A stretch of 62,213 bases of DNA from the NCBI GenBank assembly GCA_946499275.1, contig CAMMRL010000009.1, forward strand, positions 1 to 62,213. Reading direction: 5' to 3'. Source of the stretch: an uncultured Clostridia bacterium (lineage in GTDB: Bacteria; Bacillota; Clostridia; Oscillospirales; Acutalibacteraceae). Positions 26,870-35,885 of the stretch are shown piece after piece (the stretch's first letter is position 1; every line of letters starts with the position of its first letter). The notes beneath the pieces were generated by a model. That model saw only the letters and a list, made by a program, of their open reading frames with translations, did no database searches and was not told the DNA's origin. The position numbers and the translations under genes are program-made.

Positions 26870-28606
26870 TTGGAAAAATCACAGGCCGGGCGAAGGCGGT
26901 TGCGAAGCGTCTTGCAATTCGGCAAACGATATACGCCGCTGTTTGTGCTGGCGGAAATCTGCATATTGGTTTCTTATACCGTATCGCTGTTGCTGCCGCT
27001 GAATCTGACGCGGCTGACCGACCGGGTGCTGCTCGGCAGGGAATACGATCTGCTGGCGGACGTGCTGGGCGCGTATGCGCTGCTTTTTTTGACGGCGGCG
27101 GCGTTCAATATGCTATACGCCTGGGCCTGGCAGTCGCTGAACAACCGGTACATTGTGGACATAAAGAACGCGGCGTTTGAAAAAGCGGTGCGCGCGAAGC
27201 CCTCCATCCTGGCCGGCCGCAACGCGGGCGATACCATGAGCCGGATTGATATGGACAGTGAACAGTTCCTTCACGTAATCCAGCGCAACCTGTTTCATTT
27301 TGTGAATTCGGCGCTGCTTTGCACCGGGATTCTCGCAGTCGTGGCGAGGATCAGCCCCTGGATTGCCCTGCTTTTGCTGGCGGCTGCCGCATTGCCCATC
27401 CTCGTCACCCGCTTAAACGGCCGGCTGACGGAGCGGTTTGCCCGCTCTTCCCGCGAAGTGGAGGGGAACTTTTCCGGCCGGTTGTTCGAGATCCTGAAAG
27501 GGATGCGGGAAATCCGGCTGTTCTGTGCCGAAAAATGGGCGCAGGCTCAGGTGCTGGAGCCGCTAAAAACATTGGTACGGCTGGGAAACCGGAGCCGGAG
27601 GGTGGATTTCCTCGCGGATAAGGAGATCAACCTGATCAACTTGCTGGCCAGCTTGGCGATTTACGCGCTGTCTGCCTGGCTGATCCTGCAAGGGCGGATG
27701 ACGGTCGGGCTTTTCCTAGCGGTGATCGAGTACGTCGCGCTACTGCATAAAAAGATGAACTGGATGCTGCGGATTTACCTGGATTGGTTTTGGCGAAAGG
27801 TCAGCATCGACCGGGTGAACGAACTGTTGGATGGGGAGGAGGAACCTTCCGGCGGCCGTTCGCCGGGCGAGGAAATCGAAACTCTCCGCTTTGACCATGT
27901 GGATTTTTCTTACGGGGATACGCCGGTGCTGAAAGACGTATCCTTTACCATCCGCCGGGGGGAGCATGTGGCGATTGTAGGCGCGAGCGGGGTGGGAAAA
28001 TCCACCATTGCGGAAATGATGCTCCGCTTTTACAGTCCCGCGTCCGGCCGGGTCTTGGTCAACGGGATGGACGCCCGGAAGCTGGACGTCCAGGCGCTCC
28101 GGCGGCGGATAGGTTTCGTGGGGCAGGATATCTTGCTGTTTGATGAAACGCTGCGGTATAACCTGTTGCTCGGCGGTGGGGAAAAGAGCGATAGGGAACT
28201 CCTCGCTGTCTGCGAACGGGTAGGGTTGGGCGATTTTGTCCGGCGGTTGCCGGAGGGACTAGACACCCAGCTGGGCGCGGCGGCCCACGGCTTGTCCGGC
28301 GGACAGAAGCAGCGGGTGATGGTCGCCCGAGTGCTGCTAAGGGACGCCGGGTTCCTCATTCTGGACGAAGCGACTTCGGCGCTGGATGTGGAGATTGAGG
28401 AGAAGCTGTGGAGTGAGGTGGCGGGGCCGGATAACGGCCGGACGATGGTGGTTATTTCCCACCGCTTGCAGACCATCCGGGAATGCAGCCGGATTCTGGT
28501 ACTCAAAGAGGGCCGGATTGTTGGGGAAGGGACCCATGGCGAGTTATTACAAACCAACCCGGCGTATCGGGAACTATTTGGAGAGGAAGAAAAGATCGTT
28601 GAATAA
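26870..28606 (+). CDS. ABC exporter (fused membrane and ATPase domains), first of pair
   Basis: 578 residues. TTG start eight or so bases after GGAGGGG; no better ATG is available. Six membrane helices occupy residues 1-310, beginning 'YTPLFVLAEICILVSYTVSLLLP'. The ATPase domain has Walker A 'GASGVGKST' near 371, signature 'LSGGQKQR' near 475, Walker B 'FLILDEATSALD' near 494 and the switch histidine in 'VVISHRL'. All ATPase motifs are canonical. There is no N-terminal C39 peptidase domain. The downstream exporter gene overlaps or nearly touches it, so a heterodimer is likely. Placed at the head of the carrier-protein cluster, it probably exports the cluster's product. Confidence 0.9.
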   Translation: MEKSQAGRRRLRSVLQFGKRYTPLFVLAEICILVSYTVSLLLPLNLTRLTDRVLLGREYDLLADVLGAYALLFLTAAAFNMLYAWAWQSLNNRYIVDIKNAAFEKAVRAKPSILAGRNAGDTMSRIDMDSEQFLHVIQRNLFHFVNSALLCTGILAVVARISPWIALLLLAAAALPILVTRLNGRLTERFARSSREVEGNFSGRLFEILKGMREIRLFCAEKWAQAQVLEPLKTLVRLGNRSRRVDFLADKEINLINLLASLAIYALSAWLILQGRMTVGLFLAVIEYVALLHKKMNWMLRIYLDWFWRKVSIDRVNELLDGEEEPSGGRSPGEEIETLRFDHVDFSYGDTPVLKDVSFTIRRGEHVAIVGASGVGKSTIAEMMLRFYSPASGRVLVNGMDARKLDVQALRRRIGFVGQDILLFDETLRYNLLLGGGEKSDRELLAVCERVGLGDFVRRLPEGLDTQLGAAAHGLSGGQKQRVMVARVLLRDAGFLILDEATSALDVEIEEKLWSEVAGPDNGRTMVVISHRLQTIRECSRILVLKEGRIVGEGTHGELLQTNPAYRELFGEEEKIVE

Positions 28607-30377
28607 GAAAAGAAAGCGGGGGATGGACACGTCGGCACAGTTTTTCAAACGTTGGAAGCCGCGCCGCCTGACGATGCTCAAACGGATCGGCCCTTACATT
28701 GCCGCGTCCAAAGGGTCGGTGCTGATGCTGTTGCTGGTCAGCGCGGCGACGGTGCCGGTGTCGATGATGGGGCCCCGGCTGACCCAGCGTCTCATCGACG
28801 AGGTGATGGCCAAAGGGAATGCCGCTTTGCTCGGCCCGGTCGCGGCGGGATTTTTGCTGGTGTTCGCCGTACAGTTTTTGCTGGGGGCGGTCGGCCTGTA
28901 CTGTTCCAACCGCCTGCTTAACCGCTTCACGCTGAGCGTGCGGGGCCAGGTATGGGAAAAGCTGCTCCACATGCCCTATGCGGACTATGAAAAGCAGGAG
29001 ACGGGCGACTTGAAAATGCGGCTGATGGATGATGTGGACAGCTTGGGTAACTTTGTCAAGGAACAGGCAGCCGACTATCTAACCGCGCTGTTTACCGCTC
29101 TTTTTGCCCTGGGACTATCCTTATGGCTGGATGTGCGGATGACCCTGCTTTGCCTGCTGATTGTCCCGGCGGTATTCCTGGTCAATTTCCTGATCGGCCG
29201 GGGCACGCAGAAGGTTAACGAAGAGATCCGGCAGGTGAACGAAGAATATTACACCTTTGAACACAACGCCTTCCAATTTTGGAAGGAGATCAAGGCCCAA
29301 TGTGTGGAGGAGGATTTCATCGGCCGTTTCCATACTTATCGAACCGCGCTGGCCAAGCTGGGGATGCGGTCCATCCGATACTGGTTTTACAACGAGGTGT
29401 TTACGGACTTCAAAGCCAATTACATGACGAAAGTGCTGGTCTATGTCGTCGGGGTTTTTGCCGTGATGGATGGGCGCATCAGCGTGGGTTCGCTGATCAT
29501 GTTCGGGGAGTATTTCGGGATGCTGGTGACGGCGCTGGATACCCTGAACGGCAAAAGCGTGACGTTGAGGGTGAACGCCCCGTATTACGACCGGGTGTTT
29601 GAAACGCTCCATTTTCCACAGGAAAGCGTGCAAGGGAAGCGGGATGTGGAACTGCGGGGGAATATCTCCCTGCGTGGGGTTTCTTTCACGTATGCGTCGG
29701 GCGAGGGCGATGCACTCCAGCGGGTAAACCTGGATATCCGCCGGGGCGATTATGTGGCGGTGATCGGACGGAGCGGCTGCGGGAAAACCACCCTCGCCAA
29801 GCTGATCCTTGGGCTGTACCCTCCGGAAAAGGGGAGGATCTATTTCGACGGGGTGCCGGCGGAGGAGCTGACCGGGGAATGCATCCACCGGCAGATCGGG
29901 GTAGTGATGCAGGACAGCATCCTGTTCAACATGAGCATACGGGACAACCTGCGTCTGGCCGCACCCGAAGCGTCGGACGGCGAACTGAGGGAAGCATGCC
30001 GCCGGGCCGGCATTCTCTCGTTTATCGAAAAGTTGCCGGAGGGTTTCGGCACGATGGTGGGGGAACGGGGTGTGAAGCTGTCCGGCGGGCAGCGTCAGCG
30101 GTTGGCCATCGCCCGGGTATTGCTCCGCCGCCCGAAGGTGATCCTTTTTGACGAGGCGACCAGCGCGCTCGACAGGATGTCGGAGGATGTGGTCAACCGG
30201 GCGATCGATGATATTTCCCGGGATATGACGGTGCTGGTCATCTCCCATAAGCCGGTGACGGTGCACAGGGCGAAGACGGTGGTGGTTATCGAGGACGGTG
30301 CGGTCACCGGCTGCGGGAGCCATGAGCAGTTGCTGCACAGCAACGGCTTTTATCAGAAGTTGGCCGGCAGCTTTTGA
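28599..30377 (+). CDS. ABC exporter (fused membrane and ATPase domains), second of pair
   Basis: 592 residues if TTG 28599 is used (ribosome site GGAGAGGAAG, 8-bp overlap with the upstream gene). ATG 28623, eight codons later, is the alternative but sits directly against its purine run. Membrane domain includes 'GSVLMLLLVSAATVPVSMMGP' and 'LTALFTALFALGLSLWL'. ATPase motifs: Walker A 'GRSGCGKTT' near 390, signature 'LSGGQRQR', Walker B 'VILFDEATSALD' near 514, switch histidine in 'VLVISHKP'. Both ATP sites of a heterodimer with the upstream protein would be intact, so two homodimers are also possible. Confidence 0.9.
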   Translation: MNKKRKRGMDTSAQFFKRWKPRRLTMLKRIGPYIAASKGSVLMLLLVSAATVPVSMMGPRLTQRLIDEVMAKGNAALLGPVAAGFLLVFAVQFLLGAVGLYCSNRLLNRFTLSVRGQVWEKLLHMPYADYEKQETGDLKMRLMDDVDSLGNFVKEQAADYLTALFTALFALGLSLWLDVRMTLLCLLIVPAVFLVNFLIGRGTQKVNEEIRQVNEEYYTFEHNAFQFWKEIKAQCVEEDFIGRFHTYRTALAKLGMRSIRYWFYNEVFTDFKANYMTKVLVYVVGVFAVMDGRISVGSLIMFGEYFGMLVTALDTLNGKSVTLRVNAPYYDRVFETLHFPQESVQGKRDVELRGNISLRGVSFTYASGEGDALQRVNLDIRRGDYVAVIGRSGCGKTTLAKLILGLYPPEKGRIYFDGVPAEELTGECIHRQIGVVMQDSILFNMSIRDNLRLAAPEASDGELREACRRAGILSFIEKLPEGFGTMVGERGVKLSGGQRQRLAIARVLLRRPKVILFDEATSALDRMSEDVVNRAIDDISRDMTVLVISHKPVTVHRAKTVVVIEDGAVTGCGSHEQLLHSNGFYQKLAGSF

Positions 30378-30435
30378 ACCGGCTGATGCCGCAGCAAAGA
30401 GGAAACCGAATAAGGAAAAGGAAGGGAAACGTACA

Positions 30436-31524
30436 ATGTTGGATAGGGAAAAGCAATTGGTGCTGGAGCTTTGCCGTTTCCGGGACAGCCGGAAGGAAAA
30501 GCTAGAGGAGTGGCTAATGCAACCGCTGGATTTCCCCTGGGTACTCGGCCAGCTATTATATAACCGGATGGGTGGCGTGGCGTATTATGTGCTGCGGGAA
30601 CGGGGTCTGCTTGGCATGGTGAACCGCGAGTTCCGCAACGCGTTGATGAGCGCCTATACCTCCGCCGAGCGGAAAACCGCGTCCTTTCTCGCGGAGCTAT
30701 CCGCCTTGAGCCGGACGTTTGAAGGGGCGGATTTCCGGTATGCGTTCTTAAAAGGGGCGGCGCTGGTAAGCCGGTATCCATCGGGGCTGCGCACCTCCAA
30801 CGATTTTGACGTTCTGGTCGCTCCGGGAGATGTGTCCAAAGTGTCCGACCGGCTAGCCCTTGCAGGATTCCGGCAGGGAAACGTGCGCGGCGGGCGCTTC
30901 GTCCCGGCCGACAGGAGGGAGATCATCGCTTCCCGGATGAACCGGGGAGAGACGGTACCGTTTATCCGAGAAATCAACCGACCGGATATGCCGTTTTGTG
31001 AGGTGGATATCAATTTTTCACTGGAGTTTAGGCCCCAGCAGGATACAGTGGTGCTCGAACGCTTCCTGGACAGGGCGGAACCATCCATCAACACCGCGAA
31101 TGGAACATTGTATACCCTGGCGGATACCGATTTCCTGCTTCATCTCTGCACCCATCTGTTTAAGGAGGCGACGGTGTACGATTGGGTGCGTATGGGCCGG
31201 GACGTGTCGCTGTATAAATTCTGCGACATCTATCTTTATCTGCGTGAGCTGTCGCAGGGAACAGCTGTAACGCTGGGGCAAGCCGCGGCAGATTGCGGGC
31301 TGCAAAAGGAGTGCTATTACAGCTTTTCCTATACCCGGGAACTGTTCGGAATCCGCAACGGCGTGGTCGACAAATTGCTCGATGCTCTGCGCCCGGAGGA
31401 GTTGTCCTTCATGCGGGAAATCGAATCCCCGTCCCAGAGGAGACGGTTTTCATATAATATGGACCCGGTGGAATGGCTGTTCTGCAGCGACCGGATGAAC
31501 CGTTTGCGGGAAATCCCAGGATAA
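30436..31524 (+). CDS. Nucleotidyltransferase-family protein (NTP_transf_5-like)
   Basis: 362 residues from ATG 30436, after GGAAAAGGAAGGG. Around residue 106 it reads 'FLKGAALVSRYPSGLRTSNDFDVLV'. This is the 'KGxAL...YPxG.R..xDxDLLV' landmark of the nucleotidyltransferase fold family PF14907, in which the acidic residues of 'NDFD' coordinate metal. The C-terminal two-thirds is helical, with 'FLLHLCTHLFKEATVYDWVR', also typical. Members occur in peptide natural-product clusters and as stand-alone proteins of unknown substrate. Here it sits between exporters and a kinase-like gene, so modification of the pathway product or carrier is the natural guess. Confidence 0.7.
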   Translation: MLDREKQLVLELCRFRDSRKEKLEEWLMQPLDFPWVLGQLLYNRMGGVAYYVLRERGLLGMVNREFRNALMSAYTSAERKTASFLAELSALSRTFEGADFRYAFLKGAALVSRYPSGLRTSNDFDVLVAPGDVSKVSDRLALAGFRQGNVRGGRFVPADRREIIASRMNRGETVPFIREINRPDMPFCEVDINFSLEFRPQQDTVVLERFLDRAEPSINTANGTLYTLADTDFLLHLCTHLFKEATVYDWVRMGRDVSLYKFCDIYLYLRELSQGTAVTLGQAAADCGLQKECYYSFSYTRELFGIRNGVVDKLLDALRPEELSFMREIESPSQRRRFSYNMDPVEWLFCSDRMNRLREIPG

Positions 31525-31629
31525 AAACTCGGCGTTCGGCTATGTGTGCTTTTCACGACAGAGGTAAAAGCGTGTTTTAAATTGCGGCGGTACAACAGTG
31601 CCTTTATAATAGAAAGGAAAGATTATAAA

Positions 31630-32289
31630 ATGGAATTGCTTATGAAGCCCCACCGTACGCCGGGGATGCTGATCACCTTCTGTGGCCTGGACGGCTGCGG
31701 CAAAACCACCATGATCCGGCGGCTGGTAGAGATATTGGAAAAGCAGGGCTGTTCGGTCCTGCTCACCAAGCAGCCCACGGATTTTGTGCGGAAATCGCGG
31801 ATTTTCCGCACCTATATGGATAGCCCTGACCATGACGCGTATGATTACCGTAGCCTTTCCCTATTGGCGGCCAGCGATCGGGTGCAGCATTCCAATCGGG
31901 TGATCGCCCCTGCGCTGGCACAGGGGAAAGTCGTGATCAGCGACCGGTATTTTTATTCCTGCCTTGCCAACCTTCACGCCCGGGGCTTTTTGAGGGACCG
32001 TTGGATTTATGAGATCGCGCGGGACATCCCTCAACCGGATGTCGCGTTTTTCCTCGATGTGGATGTGGATACCGCCATCCGCCGGGTGCGCGGCCGTGAG
32101 GAAGAGAAGGACCGGTATATCGATGTGGAGCTCCAGCACCGCCTGCGGCGGGAATACCGGGAGATGGCTGCCGGACGAAACGGCAACCTTGTCCCGACCG
32201 ACACCAGTGAGGAGGAAAGTTTTGGTCTGATCTGGACGGCGGTGCAGGCGATTTTGAGCGAAAAGGACGGCGGGGTGCGGTATGCCTGA
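31630..32289 (+). CDS. Thymidylate-kinase-like P-loop kinase
   Basis: 219 residues from ATG 31630, after GAAAGGAAAG. The P-loop is 'GLDGCGKTT' near residue 19. 'VVISDRYFYSCLA' near residue 105 is the DR(Y/F) substrate-binding motif of thymidylate kinases, and 'FFLDVDVDTAIRRVRGREEEKDRYI' holds the lid arginines. Housekeeping tmk genes usually adjoin holB or recR; this one lies inside a cluster of carrier-protein genes and overlaps the next gene by 8 bp. It is more likely a pathway-specific nucleoside- or small-molecule phosphate kinase than the cell's dTMP kinase. Confidence 0.75.
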   Translation: MELLMKPHRTPGMLITFCGLDGCGKTTMIRRLVEILEKQGCSVLLTKQPTDFVRKSRIFRTYMDSPDHDAYDYRSLSLLAASDRVQHSNRVIAPALAQGKVVISDRYFYSCLANLHARGFLRDRWIYEIARDIPQPDVAFFLDVDVDTAIRRVRGREEEKDRYIDVELQHRLRREYREMAAGRNGNLVPTDTSEEESFGLIWTAVQAILSEKDGGVRYA

Positions 32290-33172
32290 ACAATCATCCG
32301 TTTACGGCATGTCCTGCGTGGAAAACCAGACTCTTTTTTTGCTCCGGACCTGCGGATGGGATATTTCCCGTCTCTATAGCCATTGTGCGATCCCTCTGCG
32401 GGAACTGTTTTATCTCTTTGCCCGCTGTGGGCTGCGGTATGAGCGCTTTGAGCGTATTCCCCGGATCCATCAGCAGCTGCGGGAGGAAGGGCTGCTGTCC
32501 ATAACCAAAAGGGAGGATGGAGCAAAGGAGACGGCCGCCGCGGCGCGCGGGGCGGGATGGAACCAGGCAGTGCTGATGATGGTGGATACCGTTTTCGCCC
32601 GGTGCGTCCTGCACGCCCGCGGGTTACGGGACGACCATTACGTGCGGCTGTTGCCTGACGGGGATGGTTTCCGCCTGCGGAATGATCTACCGGAAACCGA
32701 AGCGTTCCTCCGTCCGGAGGAACTGGCGAGTGCATACGCGGGCCGGTATCTTTTTGTTCAGGTGATACGGGCCAATACACCGGCAGACGACCGGCGGCGA
32801 TGGGAGCGCCGGATTTTTCGCGCGGAGGATCTGGAGCCTTTTTATTTGGAGCCGGACGACATGGATGACACGGAGGACCTAGCGCGGAGACTGCGGGATA
32901 TGGCGGGGATTTACAAGCTTACGCGGTACCAGATGCGGGCGTATTACGCCCATGCTATGGATACATCTTTCATGGATGCGACGCTGCTGCAGGCGGAAAA
33001 ACGGTACGCCCAATTTGAATACTGCAACCTGCGGCGGGAAAAGAGCCAGGAACGCCTGTTTGCGCTGCTGCGCGGCCTGAACGAAGAAGACGTCGCCCTG
33101 ACGAAGCGGCTTCGGGCCGGGTTGGAGACCACCGGTATCCGGTCATGGGACGGAGAAGTCCACGGTACGTAA
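32282..33172 (+). CDS. BtrH/C39-like cysteine-fold protein (putative acyltransferase or peptidase)
   Basis: 296 residues, overlapping the kinase gene by 8 bp. The N-terminus has 'YGMSCVENQTLFLL', with C12 in the position of the nucleophile of papain-like C39/BtrH_N proteins. Further on, 'LMMVDTVFARCVLHARGLRDDHYVRL' gives H119 and 'GDGFRLRNDLPE' gives D135, a plausible Cys-His-Asp set. The last 100 residues are helical. The butirosin enzyme BtrH, with a domain of this kind, moves an acyl group from a carrier protein to its acceptor. Two carrier-protein genes follow, so an analogous step is suggested. Similarity was judged by motif pattern only. Confidence 0.5.
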   Translation: MPEQSSVYGMSCVENQTLFLLRTCGWDISRLYSHCAIPLRELFYLFARCGLRYERFERIPRIHQQLREEGLLSITKREDGAKETAAAARGAGWNQAVLMMVDTVFARCVLHARGLRDDHYVRLLPDGDGFRLRNDLPETEAFLRPEELASAYAGRYLFVQVIRANTPADDRRRWERRIFRAEDLEPFYLEPDDMDDTEDLARRLRDMAGIYKLTRYQMRAYYAHAMDTSFMDATLLQAEKRYAQFEYCNLRREKSQERLFALLRGLNEEDVALTKRLRAGLETTGIRSWDGEVHGT

Positions 33173-33268
33173 GTAAAAAGCGGATAAAAATCCAACTGTG
33201 GAAATAGAGCTTGAACGGACGCCGGGGCACAATACCCCGGTCGCTACGAGAAAGGATGGGTCATAGGA

Positions 33269-33526
33269 ATGGAAACAACAAAAACAGCAGTAAACGAGGT
33301 GGCGGCGTCCCTGAGCATACTGGACGGCCAGCCCGAGACGACGGCGATCGGCGAAGGGACCTCGCTACGGGACGAGCTGGGATTCGACTCGTTGAAAATG
33401 GTGGAGCTGATGGTGGCACTGGAGGAACGGTTTGCCATCCGGCTCGAGGAGTCCGACCTAGATCCTCAGGCGTTGGACACGGTGGGCGACCTTTACGGGC
33501 TGGTGGATAAATACCTGGCCGGCTGA
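33269..33526 (+). CDS. Acyl carrier protein (first)
   Basis: 85 residues. The ATG follows AAAGGATGGG. The phosphopantetheine attachment motif is 'LGFDSLKMVELMVALEERF', with S41 the serine to be modified. Acidic helical character fits a free-standing carrier protein. It lies 15 bp ahead of an AMP-forming ligase gene, an arrangement in which the ligase charges the carrier with an acyl or aminoacyl group. A small GC-rich hairpin (33222-33240) precedes the gene. It is clearly different from the second carrier at 35609. Confidence 0.9.
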   Translation: METTKTAVNEVAASLSILDGQPETTAIGEGTSLRDELGFDSLKMVELMVALEERFAIRLEESDLDPQALDTVGDLYGLVDKYLAG

Positions 33527-33541
33527 CGGGAGGGAAAAGCG

Positions 33542-34939
33542 TTGCTTTGGGAGTATCTTAAAGAAAGGATACGGGAACATCCGGACAGTATGGTGGGCGA
33601 CGAGAAGGAATGCCGGTCCTTCGCCACGTTGCTGGAAGAGACGGAAGAGCAGGCCAAGACCCTCCCTGCCGGTAAAATCGGCTTGTACTGCGACCGGGAA
33701 TTCCATGTCGCCCAGGGGCTGCTAGCCTGCCTGGCGGCAGGGGCGATAGCGGTTCCTTTGTCCCCGCGGTATGGGGAGGGGCATTGCCGGAAAATTATCG
33801 AAGGGATGGACTTAACTACCTTTCTAACCGACCGGGGCGGAGACGGCTCGCTCCGCTTAGAGGTGCGCGGTCAAGAGGAACCGGAGAGCGAAGACCTAAC
33901 GGATGTGGCGCTGATTATGTGTACGTCGGGCACCACCGGGCAGCCAAAAGGCGCGATGATTACCAAAGCGGGGCTGCAGGCCAATCTCCAGGATATCGAG
34001 CGGTATTTCCAAATCGGCCCGGGAGACCGCGTGCTTATTTCCAGGCCTTTGTACCACTGCGCGGTGCTGACCGGGGAATTCCTGATTTCCCTGGTTACGG
34101 GGGCCAATATCGTGCTGTACGACGGAGAGTTCAATCCTTTGCAGGTGATGAAAAAGGCGCAGCGGCAACATATTACCGTCATGGGCGGCACTCCGACCTT
34201 TTTCTATCATTTGTGTATGCTGGCGGCGCGAAGTCCGCAGCCGCTTGCGCTGCGGTCGGCGGTAGTCAGCGGGGAATGTATGACCCCGGCGGTGGCGCGG
34301 CGAATGCGTGCGGCGCTACCCGATACGGCGATTTACAATGTGTACGGATTGACCGAAGCAAGCCCCCGAGTATGCTACCTCCCGCCCGACCGGTTTGACG
34401 GCAACCCCTGTTCGGTAGGTCGAGCGCTCGTCTCCCTGGAACTCCGGATAAGCGATGAAGACGGTGGCGCGTTATCTCCTGGTGAAGCGGGTGAGCTACT
34501 GGTACGCGGCCCTAGCCTGATGAAAGGCTATTACCGCCAGCCGGAGCAGACCGCCCGCGCCCTGCGGGACGGATGGCTCCACACGGGGGACATCGCCACG
34601 ATGGACGCCGAAGGCTTCGTGACTATCCATGCCCGCCGGGATAATCTGATTATACGGGCAGGGATGAACATTTATCCCGGGGAGATTGAAAACGCGCTGC
34701 AGCAGGACGCCGCGGTAAAAGAGGTGCTGGCTTACGGCGTACGGGAAGGGGTCAGTCAGCGGATAGCGATGAAGGTGGTGATGGCCAATCCATCGGCCAC
34801 TAAGGCGGATTTCCTTGCGGTATGCCAGCGTCGGCTGCCGTCTTATCAGCTGCCGGACATCGTGGAACTGACGAGCCGGTTGGAACGCAACGGATCCGGA
34901 AAGCTCATCCGGCCGAAAACGGGAGCGCCGGTGCAATAG
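33542..34939 (+). CDS. AMP-forming acyl/aryl/aminoacyl ligase (ANL superfamily)
   Basis: 465 residues from TTG 33542, eight bases after GGAGGG; this avoids a late ATG that would cut off the N-terminus. Core motifs of adenylating enzymes are all present: A3 'MCTSGTTGQPKGAM', A5 'YNVYGLTEASP', A7 'GWLHTGDIATMD', A8 'RRDNLIIRAGMNIYPGEIENAL', and A10 'NGSGKLIRP' with the catalytic lysine. It is somewhat shorter than the usual 500-550 residues because of a compact N-terminus. It activates a carboxylic acid with ATP and transfers it to a thiol, here most likely the phosphopantetheine arm of the carrier encoded just upstream. The acid substrate is not predictable by eye. Confidence 0.88.
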   Translation: MLWEYLKERIREHPDSMVGDEKECRSFATLLEETEEQAKTLPAGKIGLYCDREFHVAQGLLACLAAGAIAVPLSPRYGEGHCRKIIEGMDLTTFLTDRGGDGSLRLEVRGQEEPESEDLTDVALIMCTSGTTGQPKGAMITKAGLQANLQDIERYFQIGPGDRVLISRPLYHCAVLTGEFLISLVTGANIVLYDGEFNPLQVMKKAQRQHITVMGGTPTFFYHLCMLAARSPQPLALRSAVVSGECMTPAVARRMRAALPDTAIYNVYGLTEASPRVCYLPPDRFDGNPCSVGRALVSLELRISDEDGGALSPGEAGELLVRGPSLMKGYYRQPEQTARALRDGWLHTGDIATMDAEGFVTIHARRDNLIIRAGMNIYPGEIENALQQDAAVKEVLAYGVREGVSQRIAMKVVMANPSATKADFLAVCQRRLPSYQLPDIVELTSRLERNGSGKLIRPKTGAPVQ

Positions 34940-34950
34940 AGGAGATACCT

Positions 34951-35619
34951 ATGATTGAAACGGAATACAAACAGTTGATGGAAATGACGGCATTTTATCG
35001 GCTGAAAGACTGTGTCCGGCAGCAATTTCCCGATGCGCAGGTGAAGGACACGGTGCAGGTGAACGATTATTATGACACAGCGGATGGCTTTCTGCGTTCG
35101 CAGGATATCACCCTGCGCATCCGCCATACGGAGGAAGGGCTTTGGCTGCAGAGCAAAGCCCACTTTGTGGGGACGGAAGCGTTCCGCCGCAGCGAAGAAC
35201 ACGGCTGCTTGATCGCGTCGGTGCCGAATTCCCTGAGACTGACGGGTTTTCCCGGACGGCGGTTTCTCCGACAGGGGAACCTGGTGACCCGGCGCACCCG
35301 TTTTCTCCTGGAAAACGGCCTGCGGCTGGATTTCGATGTGAATTATTACGAAGGCGTCACCGACTATGAGCTGGAAGTGGAGTTTCGCCCGGACGAGATA
35401 GAACGCAGCCGGCAGGTACTGGAACAGTTGGGGCTTGAGGAATCCTCGCCGGGCGACGGGAAAGCTACCCGGTTTTTTGCCGCAAAGAATCGGCGGGCGG
35501 CGGAAACCGTGGAAATGGATTTGGGCTTTGCCGGATGGACGGAAAATTTGGAAGCCGGAAAGGCGGCAGCACACTCGGCCGGGCAAACGATGAGGGAGGG
35601 AACGGAAAATGCCGGATAA
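34951..35619 (+). CDS. CYTH-domain (triphosphate tunnel metalloenzyme) protein
   Basis: 222 residues, ATG after AGAGGAGAT. It opens with 'MIETEYKQL', carrying the E-x-E-x-K motif (E3, E5, K7) of the CYTH family, followed by the basic and acidic strands of the tunnel: 'VQVNDYYDTADGFLRSQDITLRIR', 'GLWLQSKAH', 'LRLDFDVNYYEGVTDYELEVEF'. Family members hydrolyse tripolyphosphate or thiamine triphosphate, or make cAMP (class IV). It lies between the ligase and the second carrier gene, overlapping the latter by 11 bp. In this cluster it might process a nucleotide or pyrophosphate intermediate. The long disordered tail after residue 190 is unusual. Confidence 0.85.
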   Translation: MIETEYKQLMEMTAFYRLKDCVRQQFPDAQVKDTVQVNDYYDTADGFLRSQDITLRIRHTEEGLWLQSKAHFVGTEAFRRSEEHGCLIASVPNSLRLTGFPGRRFLRQGNLVTRRTRFLLENGLRLDFDVNYYEGVTDYELEVEFRPDEIERSRQVLEQLGLEESSPGDGKATRFFAAKNRRAAETVEMDLGFAGWTENLEAGKAAAHSAGQTMREGTENAG

Positions 35620-35881
35620 AAAACCAGAAATCACCTTGGAAACGGTGTGCTTAATCGTCAACCGCGCCATCGCGCCACTGACGGTGGAACCGTCGCAGGC
35701 GGACGAGGATTTGCAGGAACTGGGAATGGACTCCCTGGGGCATGTGGCGGTAATTGTGGAATTGGAAAAGGAGTTCGGTATCCAGATCCCGGAGGAAGGG
35801 CTGCTGTTTTCACAGATGAATACCCTGCGGAAAATTACGGAAGTGGCGGCTGGAGCCGAACAGATGGAAGAAGGAGCGTAA
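35609..35881 (+). CDS. Acyl carrier protein (second)
   Basis: 90 residues, starting inside the end of the CYTH gene after GAGGGAGGGAACGG. Its motif is 'LGMDSLGHVAVIVELEKEFGIQIP', with S42 the attachment serine. It shares the fold pattern with the first carrier but few residues outside the motif, so the two probably serve different partners or carry different groups. The next gene begins 4 bp after its stop. Confidence 0.9.
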   Translation: MPDKKPEITLETVCLIVNRAIAPLTVEPSQADEDLQELGMDSLGHVAVIVELEKEFGIQIPEEGLLFSQMNTLRKITEVAAGAEQMEEGA

Positions 35882-35885
35882 TGGG

